Assembly (NCBI RefSeq): GCF_000340375.1
Contig: NZ_KB446648.1
Span: 167,284-231,283, forward strand
Reading direction: 5' to 3'
Origin: Eggerthia catenaformis OT 569 = DSM 20559
GTDB taxonomy: Bacteria > Bacillota_I > Bacilli_A > Erysipelotrichales > Coprobacillaceae
Length of the DNA: 64,000 bases
In this document: one piece after another, positions 53,393 through 62,576 of the stretch
Layout: each line of letters starts with the position of its first letter
Numbering within the stretch: the stretch's first letter is position 1
Position numbers and translations under genes: made by a program
Notes under the pieces: model-generated
The model's database searches: none
Told to the model about the DNA's origin: nothing
The model's input: the letters and a program-made list of their open reading frames with translations, nothing else

Positions 53393-53460
53393 ATGTGGTG
53401 TTAGTATAGCACAATTCATAGATAAGTAAAATATTAGTTTTAAAAAAAGGCGGATATATT

Positions 53461-53488
53461 TTGATTTTTTTTATGAATCTATTATAAT
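53461..53488 (+). promoter_or_regulatory. Promoter of murA
   Basis: TTGATT (53461-53466) and TATAAT (53483-53488), spacer 16 nt. Confidence 0.65.
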
Positions 53489-53545
53489 TGGAATAAGTAC
53501 GAGGGTCACATTCTATGAATGTTTTGATATATTAGGAGAAATAAG

Positions 53546-54820
53546 ATGGCAAAAGAAGTAATTGCGATTGAGGGTGGACATAAATTAAAAGGAACTGTAA
53601 GAATCAGTGGAGCTAAGAATGCAACAGTAGCTTTGATTCCTTCGGTTGTTTTAGCACAGGAGCCGGTGGAAATATGCGGTGTTCCGGAAATATCGGATGT
53701 TGAAGCCTTAGTAATTTTATTGAGAGAATTGAATTGTGAAGTGGAGTTAGAGGGTGATACTTTAAGAGTAGATCCTACACATATGAAAAATAATCCTTTA
53801 ACTAGTGAAGCAGTAGATAAATTAAGGGCTTCATATTATTTTATGGGAGCATTATTGGGTAAATATGGGGAAGTAACAATTAAGATGCCTGGCGGATGTT
53901 ATCTTGGACCACGCCCTATTGATCTTCATTTAAAGGGATTTGAAGCATTAGGAGCTGTTATTGAATATCATAATGAAACAGGAGAATATCATTTAAAAGC
54001 GGATAATCTTGAGGGTGCTCATATTTATTTGGATTTTGCGAGTGTTGGAGCTACTATTAATATTATGTTGGCAGCAGTAAAAGCAAATGGAAGAACAATT
54101 ATTGAAAATGCTGCTAAAGAACCGGAAATTATTGATGTAGCTAATCTTTTAACTAAAATGGGAGCTAAAATAAGAGGCGTTGGGACTGATACTATTACTA
54201 TAGAAGGTGTTGATTATATGGGGGGTGCTAATCATGAGATTATTCCTGATCGTATCGAAGCGGGAACATTTCTGATTATTGCTGCTGCTATCGGAACAAT
54301 GGTTTTAGTGCAAAATGTGATACCACAGCATCTGGATGCCTTGCTTTCTAAATTAAGAGAGATGGGGGTTGGTATGGAAATTATCGGTGATACTATTTTA
54401 GTATTTGGCGGACTTGATAATTTTAAACCAATAAGAGTAAAAACACAGATTTATCCGGGCTTTGCAACTGATTTACAGCAGCCTCTTACAAGTTTATTAA
54501 CACAGGCCTATGGACAGTCAAAAGTCACTGATACTATTTATACAGCACGCTTTAAGCATTGTGAACAGTTAAATAGAATGGGTGCTGATATCACTTTAGG
54601 TGATGCTTGTTGTTATATTAATGGGAAGACACCATTACATGGAGCACGTGTAGAAGCCACTGACTTAAGATGTGGTGCGGCCTTAGTTGTAGCAGGATTA
54701 ATGGCAGAGGGTGTTACTGAGATAAGTAATGTTTACCATATTGATAGAGGATATGATAGTATTGATCGTAAGCTGATTGCCTTAGGTGCTCAGATTTCAC
54801 GTTATATGGTAGAAGACTGA
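53546..54820 (+). CDS. murA: UDP-GlcNAc 1-carboxyvinyltransferase
   Basis: A 424-aa enzyme of the first committed step of peptidoglycan synthesis, transferring enolpyruvate from PEP to UDP-GlcNAc. [17 protein letters not shown] opens the fold. [24 protein letters not shown] holds the catalytic Cys that fosfomycin alkylates. [11 protein letters not shown] and [17 protein letters not shown] complete it. The second half of the active loop reads CYLGPRP instead of the common CAIGARP. Confidence 0.96.
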   Translation: MAKEVIAIEGGHKLKGTVRISGAKNATVALIPSVVLAQEPVEICGVPEISDVEALVILLRELNCEVELEGDTLRVDPTHMKNNPLTSEAVDKLRASYYFMGALLGKYGEVTIKMPGGCYLGPRPIDLHLKGFEALGAVIEYHNETGEYHLKADNLEGAHIYLDFASVGATINIMLAAVKANGRTIIENAAKEPEIIDVANLLTKMGAKIRGVGTDTITIEGVDYMGGANHEIIPDRIEAGTFLIIAAAIGTMVLVQNVIPQHLDALLSKLREMGVGMEIIGDTILVFGGLDNFKPIRVKTQIYPGFATDLQQPLTSLLTQAYGQSKVTDTIYTARFKHCEQLNRMGADITLGDACCYINGKTPLHGARVEATDLRCGAALVVAGLMAEGVTEISNVYHIDRGYDSIDRKLIALGAQISRYMVED

Positions 54821-54840
54821 TAAAATAATTTTAAAAACTA

Positions 54841-54869
54841 TTGTATTATTAAATTATTAGTGCTATTAT
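54841..54869 (+). promoter_or_regulatory. Promoter of rpmE
   Basis: TTGTAT (54841-54846) and TATTAT (54864-54869) with a 17-nt spacer and a TG extension before the -10 box. Confidence 0.6.
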
Positions 54870-54925
54870 ACTAGAGCAACTTACTTTGGAGTAGCATATA
54901 TTTCAAGGCGGAAGGAGAGACAACT

Positions 54926-55129
54926 ATGAAACAGGGAATTCATCCTAATTACAAGAAGGTAAAAGTTGTTTGCACATCTTGCGGTACTGAATTTGAAACA
55001 GGTTCAGTGTTAGATGAGATTCGTGTAGACACTTGTTCAAACTGCCATCCATTTTATACCGGTAAACAGAGATTTGCGAGTGCAGATGGAAGAGTAGAGA
55101 AGTTCAATAAAAAATATGGTCTTAAGTAA
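54926..55129 (+). CDS. rpmE: 50S ribosomal protein L31, zinc type
   Basis: A 67-aa ribosomal protein. Four cysteines in two pairs (C16, C19, C37, C40: VCTSC and TCSNC) mark the zinc-binding C+ form. Other landmarks are MKQGIHPNY and [20 protein letters not shown] precedes the ATG. Confidence 0.97.
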   Translation: MKQGIHPNYKKVKVVCTSCGTEFETGSVLDEIRVDTCSNCHPFYTGKQRFASADGRVEKFNKKYGLK

Positions 55130-55135
55130 GACTTC

Positions 55136-55159
55136 AAGGAGCTTAGGCTCCTTTTTTTA
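55136..55159 (+). terminator. Terminator of rpmE
   Basis: A 7-bp GC-rich stem (AAGGAGC / GCTCCTT), loop TTAG, then T7. Confidence 0.9.
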
Positions 55160-55308
55160 CAATTTAAATGAAAAGAAAATTGGTTATCAGACTGTCTATT
55201 ATTTGCAAGAGAGAGTTATTCAGACAGCTGTTTTAGAGAAATATAAAGATAATTAGATAAGAAAGGTATTTATATTATTAAGGTTTGTGGAGAAAAGAGT
55301 CAGTATTA

Positions 55309-55330
55309 AAAAAGAGGCAATGCCTCTTTT
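55309..55330 (-). terminator. Terminator of the kinase-like gene
   Basis: A stem AAAAGAGGC / GCCTCTTTT with a 3-nt loop, followed on the minus strand by further T residues; it could work in both directions. Confidence 0.75.
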
Positions 55331-55907
55331 ATAGTTTTCTATACATTTCAGCAATAATATCAGCAGTCTCATCTAATCCAAAATCGCTATTAATAGTTAA
55401 ATCAAAGTTTTTTAGATGTCCCCATTTATTAGTAGTATAGTAGTTATAATAGTTAGAACGCTTCTTATCCATAGAGATAATCTTTTTCTTAGCATCTCCT
55501 TCATCTTCATGATACTCTTCAGATACTCTTCTCATACGAGATTCTAATGGTGCATGAATAAATACCTTTAAAACATTATCAAAATCTTCAAGAATATAGT
55601 CAGCACAGCCATTAACAATAATACATGATTCATTAGAAGCAAGATGTCTAATAACTTTAGATTGAGTCGCAAAGACTTGATCATTTAAAGGCATTTGAAA
55701 GCTTCCACCTACCATAGAATATAAGAATCCTGAACTTCTTTCCTGAGCAGCACGTCTGATAGTATCAATATTAAAACCTAATTCCTGAGCAGCTAAGTCA
55801 ATAATCTGATTATCATAGTAAACAAGATCTAACTTTTCAGCTGTTTTTTGGGCAATAATTCTTCCTCCAGAGCCATACTCTCTAGCAATTGTAATGATTT
55901 TAGTCAT
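55329..55907 (-). CDS. Cytidylate kinase-like protein
   Basis: A 192-aa P-loop protein of the cytidylate-kinase-like family (PF13189 type). ITIAREYGSGGRIIAQKTAEKL is the nucleotide-binding start and CIIVNGCADYIL the middle strand. FIHAPLESRMRRVSEEY resembles a kinase lid. It differs from the true Cmk and its substrate is unknown. A strong AGGAGG site precedes the ATG. The 150 bp between rpmE and this gene hold no gene I can support. Confidence 0.88.
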   Translation of the reverse strand: MTKIITIAREYGSGGRIIAQKTAEKLDLVYYDNQIIDLAAQELGFNIDTIRRAAQERSSGFLYSMVGGSFQMPLNDQVFATQSKVIRHLASNESCIIVNGCADYILEDFDNVLKVFIHAPLESRMRRVSEEYHEDEGDAKKKIISMDKKRSNYYNYYTTNKWGHLKNFDLTINSDFGLDETADIIAEMYRKL

Positions 55908-55972
55908 GTCTATACCTCCTGCTTTTCTTTATTTTATCACAAAATAAGAGAAAAAGTCTTATTTTTATATAA

Positions 55973-56000
55973 TTGCATCAAAAATATTTCATGATATAAT
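55973..56000 (+). promoter_or_regulatory. Promoter of the MBL-rlmH operon
   Basis: TTGCAT (55973-55978) and TATAAT (55995-56000), spacer 16 nt. Confidence 0.7.
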
Positions 56001-56020
56001 GCACATATTAGGAGAAATAT

Positions 56021-56773
56021 ATGAAATATCATATTTTAGCAAGCGGATCAAAAGGTAATGCAGCCTTTATATATGAGAATAATACAGGTGTATTAATAGA
56101 TTGTGGTATTACCAGAAAACAGCTGTTATTTAAACTTGATGAATTAGGGTATAGTCAGGATGATATCAGTTATGTTTTATTAACGCATGATCATAATGAT
56201 CATAATAAGAATATTGGTATCTTTGATAAAGATATTGTTTATACTGCAAAAGGCAATATTAAAGAATTAGATCAGGAACATGAGCTTATACCTTATCAGG
56301 AATATCAGATGGGTCATTTTCATATTTTTGTATTAAAATTATCTCATGATGCAACAAATACTGTAGGATTTGTGATAAGAGGAGAAGAATCTTTTCTTTA
56401 TATGACGGATACAGGATATGTTTCTAGGAAGAATAGACAGTATATTCAGGATTTGAATTATTATGTGATTGAAGCAAATCATGATATAGAAATGCTGATG
56501 AATACAAGGAGACCTTTATTCTTGAAAAATAGGATATTAGGAGATTTAGGACATCTCAATAATGAATATAGTGCTCGCTTAATGAATGAGATTATGGGAG
56601 AGAATACGAAAGAAATTATCTTAGCTCATTTATCACAGGAAGCTAATACAAAGGAATTAGCTTTACATACTTATTATGATGTTTTTGATGAGCTTCATAA
56701 TTCTTTTGATAAAAAGAAAATTAGATGTGCAGACCAGTTTAAAATATTAACAGGTGGAAGAAATGACAATTAA
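56021..56773 (+). CDS. Metallo-beta-lactamase-fold hydrolase, YycJ/WalJ-like
   Basis: A 250-aa MBL-fold protein. HILASGSKGNAAFIYENN is typical of YycJ/WalJ, and the metal site is LLTHDHNDHNK, with a later YMTDTGYV and LGHLNNEYSARL. In Bacillus the relatives belong to the walRK operon and act in DNA metabolism and coordination with cell division. Here it is coupled to rlmH, as commonly seen at that locus, but without walRK. Confidence 0.9.
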   Translation: MKYHILASGSKGNAAFIYENNTGVLIDCGITRKQLLFKLDELGYSQDDISYVLLTHDHNDHNKNIGIFDKDIVYTAKGNIKELDQEHELIPYQEYQMGHFHIFVLKLSHDATNTVGFVIRGEESFLYMTDTGYVSRKNRQYIQDLNYYVIEANHDIEMLMNTRRPLFLKNRILGDLGHLNNEYSARLMNEIMGENTKEIILAHLSQEANTKELALHTYYDVFDELHNSFDKKKIRCADQFKILTGGRNDN

Positions 56774-57245
56774 GCTAATATGTGTAGGCAAGATCAAAGA
56801 GAAATATTTAAAAGCAGGAATTGAGGAGTATCAAAAGAGATTATCGGCTTATTGTAAGCTTAAAATTATAGAAGTAGCTGATGAAAAGATACCTGATAAT
56901 CCTTCTTTATCACAGCAAATCATGATTAAGAATAAAGAAGGAGAAAAGATATTAAAATATATTAAAGATAATAAAGATTATATGATCCTCATGGATGTTA
57001 AAAGCAAAACCTATGATTCTGTTCAATTCTCAGAAATGATAGAAAATCAAATGATTAACGGTTATAGTACAATTGTTTTTGTGATTGGCGGATCATTAGG
57101 TCATAGTGAAGAACTATATCATAGAGCACAAATAAAAGTATCTGTTAGTCCGATGACATTTCCTCACCAACTTTTTAGACTTATGCTTGTTGAACAAATT
57201 TATCGTAGTTTTAAAATCATTAATCATGAAACATATCATAAATAA
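56763..57245 (+). CDS. rlmH: 23S rRNA pseudouridine-1915 N3-methyltransferase
   Basis: A 160-aa SPOUT methyltransferase acting on 70S ribosomes. IKLICVGKIKEKYLKAGIEEYQKRL at the start, MDVKSKTYDS, VFVIGGSLGHSEEL and the C-terminal FPHQLFRLMLVEQIYRSFKI...HHK-like end are diagnostic. The ATG at 56763 overlaps the previous gene by 11 nt and is preferred over a GTG at 56754. Confidence 0.96.
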   Translation: MTIKLICVGKIKEKYLKAGIEEYQKRLSAYCKLKIIEVADEKIPDNPSLSQQIMIKNKEGEKILKYIKDNKDYMILMDVKSKTYDSVQFSEMIENQMINGYSTIVFVIGGSLGHSEELYHRAQIKVSVSPMTFPHQLFRLMLVEQIYRSFKIINHETYHK

Positions 57246-57269
57246 AAAGGAAGCTTTTACTTCCTTTTT
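57244..57269. terminator. Bidirectional terminator
   Basis: A perfect 10-bp stem (AAAAAGGAAG / CTTCCTTTTT), loop CTTTTA, between the convergent rlmH and metI genes. Confidence 0.9.
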
Positions 57270-57927
57270 ATTGTCGTTTATCTACTTTTTTAGCAAGATA
57301 ATTTCCTGCAAGCTGGAATATTTGTACAATAATTATAACCACAATAATAGCTGCCAGCATAACTTCTTTAACATATCTTAAATAACCATATCTAATCGCA
57401 ACATCACCTAAGCCTCCGGCTCCAACCATGCCTGCCATAGCTACATAGCCGATGATTGAAGAAAAGACAATGGTTGTTCCAAGTACAAGAGATGATCTTG
57501 ATTCAACAAGCAATACTTTCATTACAATCTGCCATGTTGAAGCACCCATTGCCTGAGCCGCTTCAATAACGCCGGGATCTACTTCTTTTAAAGACTGTTC
57601 AATCATACGAGCTATAAATGGAATAGCACTTACCGTTAAAGGCACAATAGCGCCTTTAACACCGATACTGGTATAAACAAGAGCTTTAGTGAAAGGAATC
57701 ATCCATACTAGTAAAATCACAAATGGTATGGATCTAAATATGTTGACAATAATATCCAGTATAGTATAAACAGCTTTATTAGGCTTTAAACCATTCTTAT
57801 CAGTTAAAGTAAGAATAATGCCTAATGGAAGACCGAAAGCATATCCTAAGATTGTACTGACAGCAACCATAATTAGCGTATTTCCTGTTTCAGGAATTAT
57901 AAGTTGTAATATTTCATAAAAATTCAT
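57268..57927 (-). CDS. metI: Methionine ABC transporter permease
   Basis: A 219-aa permease with five or six helices. The coupling loop is EAAQAMGASTWQIVMKVLLVES. FRSIPFVILL and GYVAMAGMVGAGGLGDVAIRYGY are typical of MetI. Its ATG overlaps the metN stop by one base. No metQ-type lipoprotein gene is adjacent. Confidence 0.95.
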   Translation of the reverse strand: MNFYEILQLIIPETGNTLIMVAVSTILGYAFGLPLGIILTLTDKNGLKPNKAVYTILDIIVNIFRSIPFVILLVWMIPFTKALVYTSIGVKGAIVPLTVSAIPFIARMIEQSLKEVDPGVIEAAQAMGASTWQIVMKVLLVESRSSLVLGTTIVFSSIIGYVAMAGMVGAGGLGDVAIRYGYLRYVKEVMLAAIIVVIIIVQIFQLAGNYLAKKVDKRQ

Positions 57928-58922
57928 TACTGATTAACCTCCTTTACTGAAAGACCTCTTTCTTTAAGAAAAGCAATCATTTCAGATGGATCACCTTCAC
58001 CAAAGTCAACAATCATATCTCCCATAGCTGAACCATGTACATCTCTTGTATTTGCATAGAGAATATTAACGGGTTTTTTAAATTTTAAGATTAAATTTGC
58101 GATAACCGGTTCAAATGAAGACTGTTCATTAAATACAATACGATACTGAACATTGGATTTTAATTCATCAGTAGTTCTTATATCATCGGATAAAATCAGT
58201 CTTTTTCCCACCTTACTTTGGGGATTCTTAAAGATTTCTTCAACAGTTCCTGTTTCCTGAACAGTTCCATCTTCCATGATTGCAACATTTTTACAGATAT
58301 CCTGAATAACGGACATCTGATGAGTAATAATAACTATGGTGATACCCATTTCTTCATTAATCTTTGATAATAAAGCTAAGATAGAAGATGTTGTTGCAGG
58401 ATCTAAGGCACTTGTAGCTTCATCACAAAGCAGTATTTCCGGATCACATGCTAAAGCACGAGCAATCGCAACTCTTTGCTTCTGTCCTCCTGAAAGCATA
58501 GCAGGATAGCTTTTTGCCTTATCTTCAAGACCAACGATCTTTAAGTAATCAATAGCTTTCTTATAGGCATCATTTTTACTGATACCTGATATTCTTAATG
58601 GAAAGCATACATTATCAATAACAGTTTTTTGCATGAGTAAGTTAAAGTTCTGAAAAATCATTGTAATTTTTTTTCGCTCTGCTCTTAATTCTTTCTCTGT
58701 TAAGTTTTTTAAATGAATTCCCTGAATAATGACATCACCATAAGTGGGTTTCTCTAAGAAGTTTAGACATCTGACAAGAGTACTTTTGCCGGCACCGCTC
58801 ATACCGATGATTCCAAAGATATCTCCTTTTTCTATTTCTAAATTAACATTTTTAAGTGCTTCTACTTTTCCTTGTGTACTATAAAAGTGTTTAGATAGAT
58901 TTTTAATTTCTATTTCTGCCAT
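57927..58922 (-). CDS. metN: Methionine ABC transporter ATPase
   Basis: A 331-aa cassette ([38 protein letters not shown]) with a C-terminal NIL domain of about 75 residues (YRIVFNEQSSFEPVIANLIL, then VHGSAMGDMIVDF), the regulatory methionine-binding domain of MetN. The upstream region is too short for a SAM riboswitch. GGAGGG precedes the ATG. Confidence 0.96.
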   Translation of the reverse strand: MAEIEIKNLSKHFYSTQGKVEALKNVNLEIEKGDIFGIIGMSGAGKSTLVRCLNFLEKPTYGDVIIQGIHLKNLTEKELRAERKKITMIFQNFNLLMQKTVIDNVCFPLRISGISKNDAYKKAIDYLKIVGLEDKAKSYPAMLSGGQKQRVAIARALACDPEILLCDEATSALDPATTSSILALLSKINEEMGITIVIITHQMSVIQDICKNVAIMEDGTVQETGTVEEIFKNPQSKVGKRLILSDDIRTTDELKSNVQYRIVFNEQSSFEPVIANLILKFKKPVNILYANTRDVHGSAMGDMIVDFGEGDPSEMIAFLKERGLSVKEVNQ

Positions 58923-59021
58923 AAAATCCCTCCTATTAAAAATGTATAACGGTTTTCCCTTATATAAATATGCATAAATCTTATCTTATTAACTTTTCTT
59001 TTTCAACTATTTTATCTTGTA

Positions 59022-59051
59022 TTGACAAATTATTTCTCTTTGTAGTATTAT
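59022..59051 (+). promoter_or_regulatory. Promoter of tRNA-Leu (CAG)
   Basis: Consensus TTGACA (59022-59027) and TATTAT (59046-59051), spacer 18 nt. Confidence 0.7.
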
Positions 59052-59060
59052 TCTTTATAT

Positions 59061-59144
59061 GCTCAAGTGGTGGAATGGTAGACACGCTAGTTTCAGGTAC
59101 TAGTGACTTATGTCGTGTGGGTTCAAATCCCATCTTGAGCACCA
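59061..59144 (+). tRNA. tRNA-Leu (CAG)
   Basis: 84 nt with long variable arm and encoded CCA. Acceptor GCTCAAG/CTTGAGC. The stem CTAGT/ACTAG closes loop TTCAGGT. Confidence 0.95.
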
Positions 59145-59154
59145 TCTTAAAAAT

Positions 59155-59178
59155 ACCTTGATTTAATCAAGGTTTTTT
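59155..59178 (+). terminator. Terminator of tRNA-Leu
   Basis: An 8-bp stem (ACCTTGAT / ATCAAGGT), loop TTA, then T5. The following 150 bp before pta show no gene. Confidence 0.85.
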
Positions 59179-59329
59179 AATTATTAGTTCTTTTTTATGA
59201 TATAGTACAGAATATATTATTGGATATATGTAAGTGCTTTATTTTAGAGTTGATAGAATGCCTAAATGAGCGTAAAATAATAAATAGAATATTTTAAGTT
59301 TTATGTATAGAAAAGGAGATAAATGAATA

Positions 59330-60334
59330 ATGGGTATTCTTGACAAATTAATAGAAAAAGCAAAGAGTGATAAGAAGACTATTGTTTTGCCTGAAACAAT
59401 GGATAAAAGGACATTTGAGGCTGCTGAAAAAGTATTAAAAGAAGGAATTGCTGATATTATTCTTATTGGAGCAAAAGAAGAGATTGAAGAAAATAGTACA
59501 GGTTTTGATATTAGTCAGGCGGTTATTGTGGATCCTTTTACTGATCCTAATAAGCAGAAGTATATTGATAAATTTGTAGAATTACGCGCCAGTAAAGGAT
59601 TAACTGCTGAAGATGCAAAAAAACAGATGGAACAGGATTATATGTATTATGCCTGTCTCATGTGTAAATGCGGTGATGCTGATGGAGTAGTATCAGGAGC
59701 ATGTCATTCTACAGGGAATACTATCAGACCGGCTTTACAGCTTTTAAAGACAAAACCGGGTGTTAAGAGTGTTTCAGGTTTCTTTTTAATGGAAGTTCCT
59801 AACTGTACCCTAGGGGATAATGGTTTGTTTGTTTTTGCTGATTGTGCAGTAAATGTTGATTTTGATTCTGAAAAATTAGCTGAAATTGCTGCTTTATCAG
59901 CACAGTCATTTGAATTATTTGTTGGTCATAAAGCTAAGGCGGCATTACTTTCTTATTCTACAAAAGGAAGTGCAAAGCATAGTGATGTGGATAAAGTATC
60001 TGAAGCGGTAAGGATTGCTCATGAAAAGTATCCTGATATTGAATTGGATGGAGAAATGCAACTTGATGCTGCTTTAGATTTGACAGTTGCTCAATTAAAG
60101 GCTCCTGATTCTGCTGTTGCAGGACACGCTAATACACTTATTTTTCCAAGTCTAGAGGCGGGCAATATTGGCTATAAGCTTGTTCAGAGACTTGCTAAGG
60201 CAAATGCTTATGGACCGGTTTTACAAGGTTTAGCTATGCCGGTTAATGATTTGTCAAGAGGATGTTATGCTGATGATATTGTTGGTGTTGTAGCAATAAC
60301 GGCTGTACAGGCACAACTGGGTAAGACTGCTTAG
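59330..60334 (+). CDS. pta: Phosphate acetyltransferase
   Basis: A 334-aa enzyme interconverting acetyl-CoA and acetyl phosphate, the entry to acetate fermentation. TIVLPETMDKRTFEAA, DGVVSGACHSTGNTIRPALQ, ALLSYSTKGSAKH, DGEMQLDAAL and ANTLIFPSLEAGNIGYKLVQR are family blocks. AAAGGAGAT precedes the ATG. No ackA is adjacent. Confidence 0.97.
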   Translation: MGILDKLIEKAKSDKKTIVLPETMDKRTFEAAEKVLKEGIADIILIGAKEEIEENSTGFDISQAVIVDPFTDPNKQKYIDKFVELRASKGLTAEDAKKQMEQDYMYYACLMCKCGDADGVVSGACHSTGNTIRPALQLLKTKPGVKSVSGFFLMEVPNCTLGDNGLFVFADCAVNVDFDSEKLAEIAALSAQSFELFVGHKAKAALLSYSTKGSAKHSDVDKVSEAVRIAHEKYPDIELDGEMQLDAALDLTVAQLKAPDSAVAGHANTLIFPSLEAGNIGYKLVQRLAKANAYGPVLQGLAMPVNDLSRGCYADDIVGVVAITAVQAQLGKTA

Positions 60335-60346
60335 CAGTCTTTTTTA
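60323..60346 (+). terminator. Terminator of pta
   Basis: An 8-bp stem (AAGACTGC / GCAGTCTT) overlapping the stop codon, followed by T5. Confidence 0.88.
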
Positions 60347-60430
60347 TCAAGTTATATGTAGATGATTTGAATATAAAACTTTAAAATTTTTTTGAAATAT
60401 GATAAAATAGTTTCATAAAGGAGAAAAACT

Positions 60431-61327
60431 ATGATATTAGAAGCAAGAGGAATTGTTAAAGCGTTTAATAAAAAAGAAATACTCCATTCCATTAATTTTC
60501 AAGTTGAAAGCGGTAAAGCAATGGGTTTTTTAGGTAGGAATGGAGCAGGGAAAACAACAACTTTTCGCTGTTTGATGAATGTTTTTAATCAAGATTCAGG
60601 GAAGTTTTTACTTGATGGTAAACTTCTTGATTTAAAAAAGCATCGCATTGGTTATCTTCCTGAAGAAAGAGGCATGTATGGAAAAATCACTGTTAAGGAT
60701 CAGCTTATGTATTTTTCTATACTAAAAGGTGCCGATAAAAAAGAAGCTGAACAGGAAGCTTTGTATTGGATTTCATATTTTAACTTAGATGAATATAAAA
60801 ATAAAAAACTGGAAACATTATCGAAAGGAAATCAGCAAAAGATTCAGATTGCTCAGGCTTTCTTGAATGATCCGGATATTATTATTCTTGATGAGCCATT
60901 CTCAGGACTTGATCCTGTAAATGCACAGGTGTTTAAAGATACTATTCGCAGTATGGTAGATAAGGAAAAACTGGTTATATTTTCATCTCATCAGATGGCC
61001 TATGTAGAGGAAATGTGTGATCAGATTATACTTATTAATAAAGGAGAGATTATTGTCAGCGGTGATCTTGAAGCTATTAAGAAAGAAGAAGGCGGCCATA
61101 AGATTGCATTAGAAACAAATGATGATGCTTCAACAGAATCTTTTCTTAAGACAATTGATGCTGTTTATTCTAAACGGGCTCAGCGCTATATTATTGAAAA
61201 GCATCCAAAATATACTTATCAACAAATGATGACAATACTGGTAGATAAATTAGATTCTATTATTTCTATTGGACAGTATAGACCAAGTCTTCAGGATATA
61301 TTTGTAAGCAAGGCAGGTGGAGAATAA
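60431..61327 (+). CDS. ABC ATPase, NatA-like
   Basis: A 298-aa cassette with GRNGAGKTTT, LSKGNQQKIQIAQAF (a degenerate signature motif as in NatA) and IILDEPFSGLDPVN. The C-terminal tail of about 80 aa is family-typical. NatAB exports sodium or other compounds, but drug or peptide export cannot be excluded. It overlaps its permease gene by one base. Confidence 0.9.
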   Translation: MILEARGIVKAFNKKEILHSINFQVESGKAMGFLGRNGAGKTTTFRCLMNVFNQDSGKFLLDGKLLDLKKHRIGYLPEERGMYGKITVKDQLMYFSILKGADKKEAEQEALYWISYFNLDEYKNKKLETLSKGNQQKIQIAQAFLNDPDIIILDEPFSGLDPVNAQVFKDTIRSMVDKEKLVIFSSHQMAYVEEMCDQIILINKGEIIVSGDLEAIKKEEGGHKIALETNDDASTESFLKTIDAVYSKRAQRYIIEKHPKYTYQQMMTILVDKLDSIISIGQYRPSLQDIFVSKAGGE

Positions 61328-62553
61328 TGAAAAACATAGGAACTATTTTTAGGTTTGAGTTTGTTCAGCAGTTTAAAAAGAAGGCTGTTATTGTGACAAC
61401 TGTTATTTTGTCATTGATAGCTTTTGCCTTGCCTTTAATACCTGTTGTAGTTAATAAGATAGCAGAAAGTAATAAAATTGAAGAAAAGACTCAGACAATT
61501 AGTGATTCAGTAGAAGGCGGCTTTGTTTTTGATAATGAGGCATTACAGAAGCAGCTTCCTGTTGCAAAGAAACACCTTTATGCAAATGTAGAAGATTTAA
61601 ATAAAGCAGTTAAGAAAGGTAAAGAACCTGTTGGATATGTTATTCATAGTATTAATTCTTATACAACGGTTTATAATGATAAAGGTCTTCGAGATAATGG
61701 TAAATCAGAAGCTCTTGAGTCTATTTTAAAGCAGCTGGTTATTGAGGCTAAGCTTCAGGAAAAGAAAATAAATCGCAAAGATTATCAGGAACTTCAATCT
61801 GTACAGATTCAATCTGATTTTAAGATTCTTGGGAGAGATACTGCTACACAGTATTTAATGGCTTATATATTTATGATACTCATGTATACTGTTATTATTT
61901 TCTATGGTCAGACTGTAGCAACTGCTGTTGCTAGAGAAAAAGATAATCGCACAATGGAATTACTGATTACAACAGCTGATCCGAAAGAACTTATTGTTGG
62001 TAAAGTATTAGCTATTACTTTATCGTCAGTAGCACAGTTTGCTATTATTATTGCATCATTTGCAGCTTCCTTTATGATTTTCTCATCAATGTATCCTGCA
62101 GGATTATTAAGTGCATTAAAAATGATGATGAATTTCTCATTGTTGGGAATGTATATTCTATATTTTATATTAGGATTATTCTTGTATATGTTTATATTCT
62201 CTGCCTTAGGTTCTGTTGTGTCAAAACTGGAAGATCTTGCAAGTGCGATAATGCCGGTTACTTTCTTGTTTGTTGCAGCATATATTATTTCAACGTTTGC
62301 TCTCCAAGGACAGAGTGGTCCGATATTGGTAATAGGTTCATGGATCCCATTTTTCTCAGTTATGGTCATGCCTATTCGATATGCACTTACAAGTGTTTCA
62401 TTATTTGAGATTCTGGGCTCAACAGCATTTATTATTGTCTTTATCTGTCTGTTTGCTTATATTTCTATCCGTATTTATCGCTGGGGAACATTAAATTATG
62501 GCAATAAGACAAATTTCTTTAAGGTTTGTAAAGAAGTATTTTTTAATAAATAA
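61327..62553 (+). CDS. ABC-2 family permease, NatB-like
   Basis: A 408-aa permease. One helix at about residues 20-40 is followed by an extracytoplasmic region of about 120 aa. Five or six helices fill the C-terminal half, with EKDNRTMELLITTADPKELIVGKV between the first two, the hallmark of NatB/ABC-2 exporters. It works with the preceding ATPase. Confidence 0.9.
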   Translation: MKNIGTIFRFEFVQQFKKKAVIVTTVILSLIAFALPLIPVVVNKIAESNKIEEKTQTISDSVEGGFVFDNEALQKQLPVAKKHLYANVEDLNKAVKKGKEPVGYVIHSINSYTTVYNDKGLRDNGKSEALESILKQLVIEAKLQEKKINRKDYQELQSVQIQSDFKILGRDTATQYLMAYIFMILMYTVIIFYGQTVATAVAREKDNRTMELLITTADPKELIVGKVLAITLSSVAQFAIIIASFAASFMIFSSMYPAGLLSALKMMMNFSLLGMYILYFILGLFLYMFIFSALGSVVSKLEDLASAIMPVTFLFVAAYIISTFALQGQSGPILVIGSWIPFFSVMVMPIRYALTSVSLFEILGSTAFIIVFICLFAYISIRIYRWGTLNYGNKTNFFKVCKEVFFNK

Positions 62554-62576
62554 GGAGCGGATAACCGCTCCTTTAA
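62552..62576 (+). terminator. Terminator of natAB-like operon
   Basis: A 9-bp GC-rich stem (AAGGAGCGG / CCGCTCCTT) with an ATAA loop. Confidence 0.82.

Noticed and set aside
53147-53419. A 90-aa minus-strand open frame
   Set aside because: It runs through tRNA-Gln, the terminator and tRNA-Glu; it has no ribosome site and is a by-product of tRNA sequence.
55160-55256. A short in-frame stretch (KKIGYQTVYYLQERVIQ...) after rpmE
   Set aside because: It has no start codon in frame and is too short to identify; it may be a gene remnant but I cannot support it.
58923-59060. Possible SAM riboswitch before metN, or T-box before gltX
   Set aside because: Both leaders are too short and no conserved helices or specifier loop are visible.
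58970-59161. A 63-aa plus-strand open frame
   Set aside because: It contains the whole of tRNA-Leu(CAG) and its promoter.
61908-62369. A 153-aa minus-strand frame inside the NatB-like gene
   Set aside because: It is antisense to a well-supported membrane protein, with low-complexity composition and no ribosome site.
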